A stretch of DNA of 64,000 nt from Syngnathus acus (Eukaryota; Chordata; Actinopteri; Syngnathiformes; Syngnathidae): the NCBI RefSeq assembly GCF_901709675.1, contig NC_051095.1, positions 20,243,456 to 20,307,455 of the forward strand, written 5' to 3'. Below the pieces are notes generated by a model. The model had not been told where the DNA came from. It made no database searches and saw only the letters and a program-made list of their open reading frames with translations. This document shows positions 62,076 to 64,000 of this stretch, piece by piece; within the stretch, counting starts at the first letter, position 1, and the number at the start of each line of letters is the position of its first letter. The position numbers and the translations under genes are program-made.

Positions 62076-62458
62076 GGTTTGGAGTCATTTTTGGCCAGGA
62101 AAAAATAAGCTAACATGACATGGTTCTGAGCGATTAATACAGTAAGTTCACCATGAACACTGTTTCCTGTTGGAATGCTAGCATACCAGTAAGTTAAAAA
62201 ACTGGAACTGAATGACTGGTGATGACAGTCTAAAACGTTTCATATATATAAAAAAAAAAATAAAAAATAGCAATAGATTCCTGCCTGGTTGATAAATAGC
62301 TTTTATTCCAACACAGTTAGAAAAGAAATATTGTTTAATATAGTGGTGAACTGAATAGCTTACATATTGATAAATGCACTGAAATATACAGACGTAAATA
62401 ATAAGAACTACTTACGGAGGAGGATTAGGGACAGTGAAGGAATAAAAAAAGGGGGGGT

Positions 62459-62656
62459 GACAGGATTCTGACTTTTTTTTCTCTCAGAATTCCCCCTTTA
62501 AAGTGATAAATCCCACTTTAAAGTCAGAATTCTGAGAATAAAGTCAGAATTCCCCCTTTAAAGTCAGAATTCTGAGAATAAAGTCGACTTTAAAGTCAGC
62601 AAGTGGGTATTCTCACTTTAAAGTCAGAATTCTGAGAAAAAAAGTCGAATCCTGTC
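62459..62656. repeat. Palindrome-rich inverted-repeat element (198 bp)
   Basis: It is bounded by GACAGGATTC (62459-62468) and GAATCCTGTC (62647-62656). The inverted arms extend inward through T/A runs and GAATTC. The interior has five CTTTAAAG palindromes and five GAATTC palindromes in irregular tandem units. No coding capacity. Similar CTTTAAAGTCAGAATTCTGAG repeats are widespread in fish genomes. Confidence 0.75.
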
Positions 62657-62937
62657 CTCTTCAGTAACTACTAAAATGGTTTGTAATTGCATTTTTTTTT
62701 TTACTTCCAATTGCGAATATACCACCGTTATTTCAAATACTTGAACACCTTTCCTATTGCATTATTTGTGTATTGTTGTTGTTTACCTCCATGTCACTAG
62801 AGGGACTCTCATGCTTTGTCATGCATTGTACTGGGAAGCATATGAAAACCCGTTGTGAAAAACATGGCAGGGACTGACAGGAAGCCAACAGTTTTCGACC
62901 TATTGAATTGACTATATAGGGTTTAGTCAATACAAAT

Positions 62938-62966
62938 AATAATAATCATAATAATCATAATAATAT
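62938..62966. repeat. AAT/ATAATC simple repeat
   Basis: AATAATAATAATCATAATAATCATAATAATA: short low-complexity tract. Confidence 0.75.
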
Positions 62967-63355
62967 GACTGCAGCGATCAAATATGCAGAATTATGAATA
63001 CAGAAGAGAAACATCAATTCATCATGAATTTTTACACAAGATTTTATACTTAAATTTAAACTATGCATCGCAGCAAACTGTATTTTCTTCTCTGGAAACA
63101 AGCAAAGGAACAAAGTGACGTTAGAACCACAGCAACGATGATGCCTGCTATCTAAAGGAGCGCCTTTGAGTGAGCCTGGTTGGTTGATCAGCAGGAAATG
63201 CAACGGTGTCAGGTTGTCGGTATAAAAGTGTGCCCACAGAGTCATTTTCGAACTATCGTACTATTAGCTCGGGCCTTTGATGTCATCTTGTGACAGCTTA
63301 GGTTTTTTTTTTATAGAAAATGTAAATTTGTGAATTGAAAACTTGCAAATAGGAT

Positions 63356-63531
63356 TACCGTAATTTTCGGACTATAAGTCGCGTTTTTTTTTCATAGTTT
63401 GGGTGGGGGGGCAACTTATACTCAGGAGCGACTTATATACATATATATGGTTTTTTTTTTCACTTTTTTGGGCATTTTATGGCTGGTGCGACTTATACTC
63501 CGGTGCGACTTATAGTCCGAAAATTACGGTA
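63356..63531. mobile_element. 176-bp MITE with 27-bp perfect inverted repeats and TA ends
   Basis: The left end TACCGTAATTTTCGGACTAT... and the right end ...ATAGTCCGAAAATTACGGTA are perfect complements over about 27 bases, with TA at both extremes. Additional internal ACTTATA(C/T) words are repeated near both ends. This family is common in fish. A half-copy remains at 3169-3199. Confidence 0.85.
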
Positions 63532-64000
63532 CATCAAATAACACACTCGTCTACAAAGTTTAATACAAGAATGAGTCATCTTGGACCAAGGAGAAAACAA
63601 CGTGAGAGTGTTGTTGAACAATAGGTGGAAGTATGCACTCGAACATTTAGATTGAGTCAAATAGCACTTGATAGAAGTTTGCGTGCAAAACTATAAAAGA
63701 AAATGTGCCCTTTCATCGCCAGCTAAGAGCCTGTGCATTAGAATTCACTCTCTACTTTTTGGAAATGTAAATGAACTGCTAGTCTGGTCAGGAGTGCATC
63801 CTGTTAAGACAGGTACAGTAGCTGGTGCAGTGCCTATAGCTCATATTAAGCATACTAAGCTGCACCTTCCTCATGAACGGCGGCCACTAAGCAAGCACTC
63901 ATGCATTTCATACAGTACAATGTACAGACAAAAACATCTCTTACAGTGCTGACTGTAAAGAAATATACATGCAAGATATATGCAATTCTGTTTGTCTTAA
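63532..64000. other. No recognisable gene at the right edge
   Basis: Non-coding-looking sequence. One frame (63668-63952) has no known domain and runs into no supporting splice site. Confidence 0.5.

Larger units (their letters stand above)
62076..63355. other. Intergenic sequence downstream of apln
   Basis: Apart from the palindromic element (62,459) and an AAT tract (62,938) nothing recognisable is present. Confidence 0.6.

Overview
This is a eukaryotic, vertebrate-type window. It has spliced genes, introns of kilobase size, abundant microsatellites and many dispersed DNA-transposon, SINE and LINE fragments. The one host gene I recognise is apelin (apln). Its protein has the teleost form of the prepropeptide, and the repeat families look like those of percomorph fishes, so I infer a ray-finned fish nuclear chromosome. 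I cannot name the species.

Layout. From 1 to about 40,150 there is no recognisable host gene. That stretch holds degraded repeats plus one striking element, a complete and apparently intact hAT-superfamily transposon at 4413-7691. The transposon has 17-bp terminal inverted repeats, subterminal GGACTCGG-type motifs, a TATA box, a three-exon transposase gene (BED finger, RNase H-like core, hAT dimerisation domain, 620 aa after splicing) and poly(A) signals. Other repeats here are a tRNA-derived SINE (about 11,740-12,066, minus strand), a decayed LINE reverse-transcriptase stretch (about 17,810-18,560), a LINE-like 3' tail ending at 31,051, three copies of a non-autonomous hAT-like family (about 23,970, 27,605 and 31,093), a Tc1/mariner remnant (about 34,010-34,510) and a roughly 100-bp GGAA microsatellite (27,474).

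From about 40,150 to 62,075 lies apln on the + strand. A CA/CT-rich leader precedes coding exon 1 (40,373-40,439, signal peptide). Intron 1 is 14,981 bp. Coding exon 2 (55,421-55,593) carries the mature peptide and the stop codon. An intron then follows within the 3' UTR, and the inferred third, non-coding exon starts at 58,202 and runs to poly(A) signals at 61,849-62,054. Intron 1 contains three copies of a dispersed repeat family whose fourth copy lies upstream at 36,228, plus long CA arrays. Downstream are a palindrome-rich inverted-repeat element (62,459-62,656) and a near-perfect 176-bp MITE (63,356-63,531).

How it works together. apln encodes a secreted peptide hormone precursor that signals through the apelin receptor. 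The hAT element is an independent selfish unit: its own promoter and transposase would act on its own termini, and on the shorter inverted-repeat unit embedded in its left end. No bacterial operons, CRISPR arrays, rRNA genes or convincing functional tRNA genes were seen.
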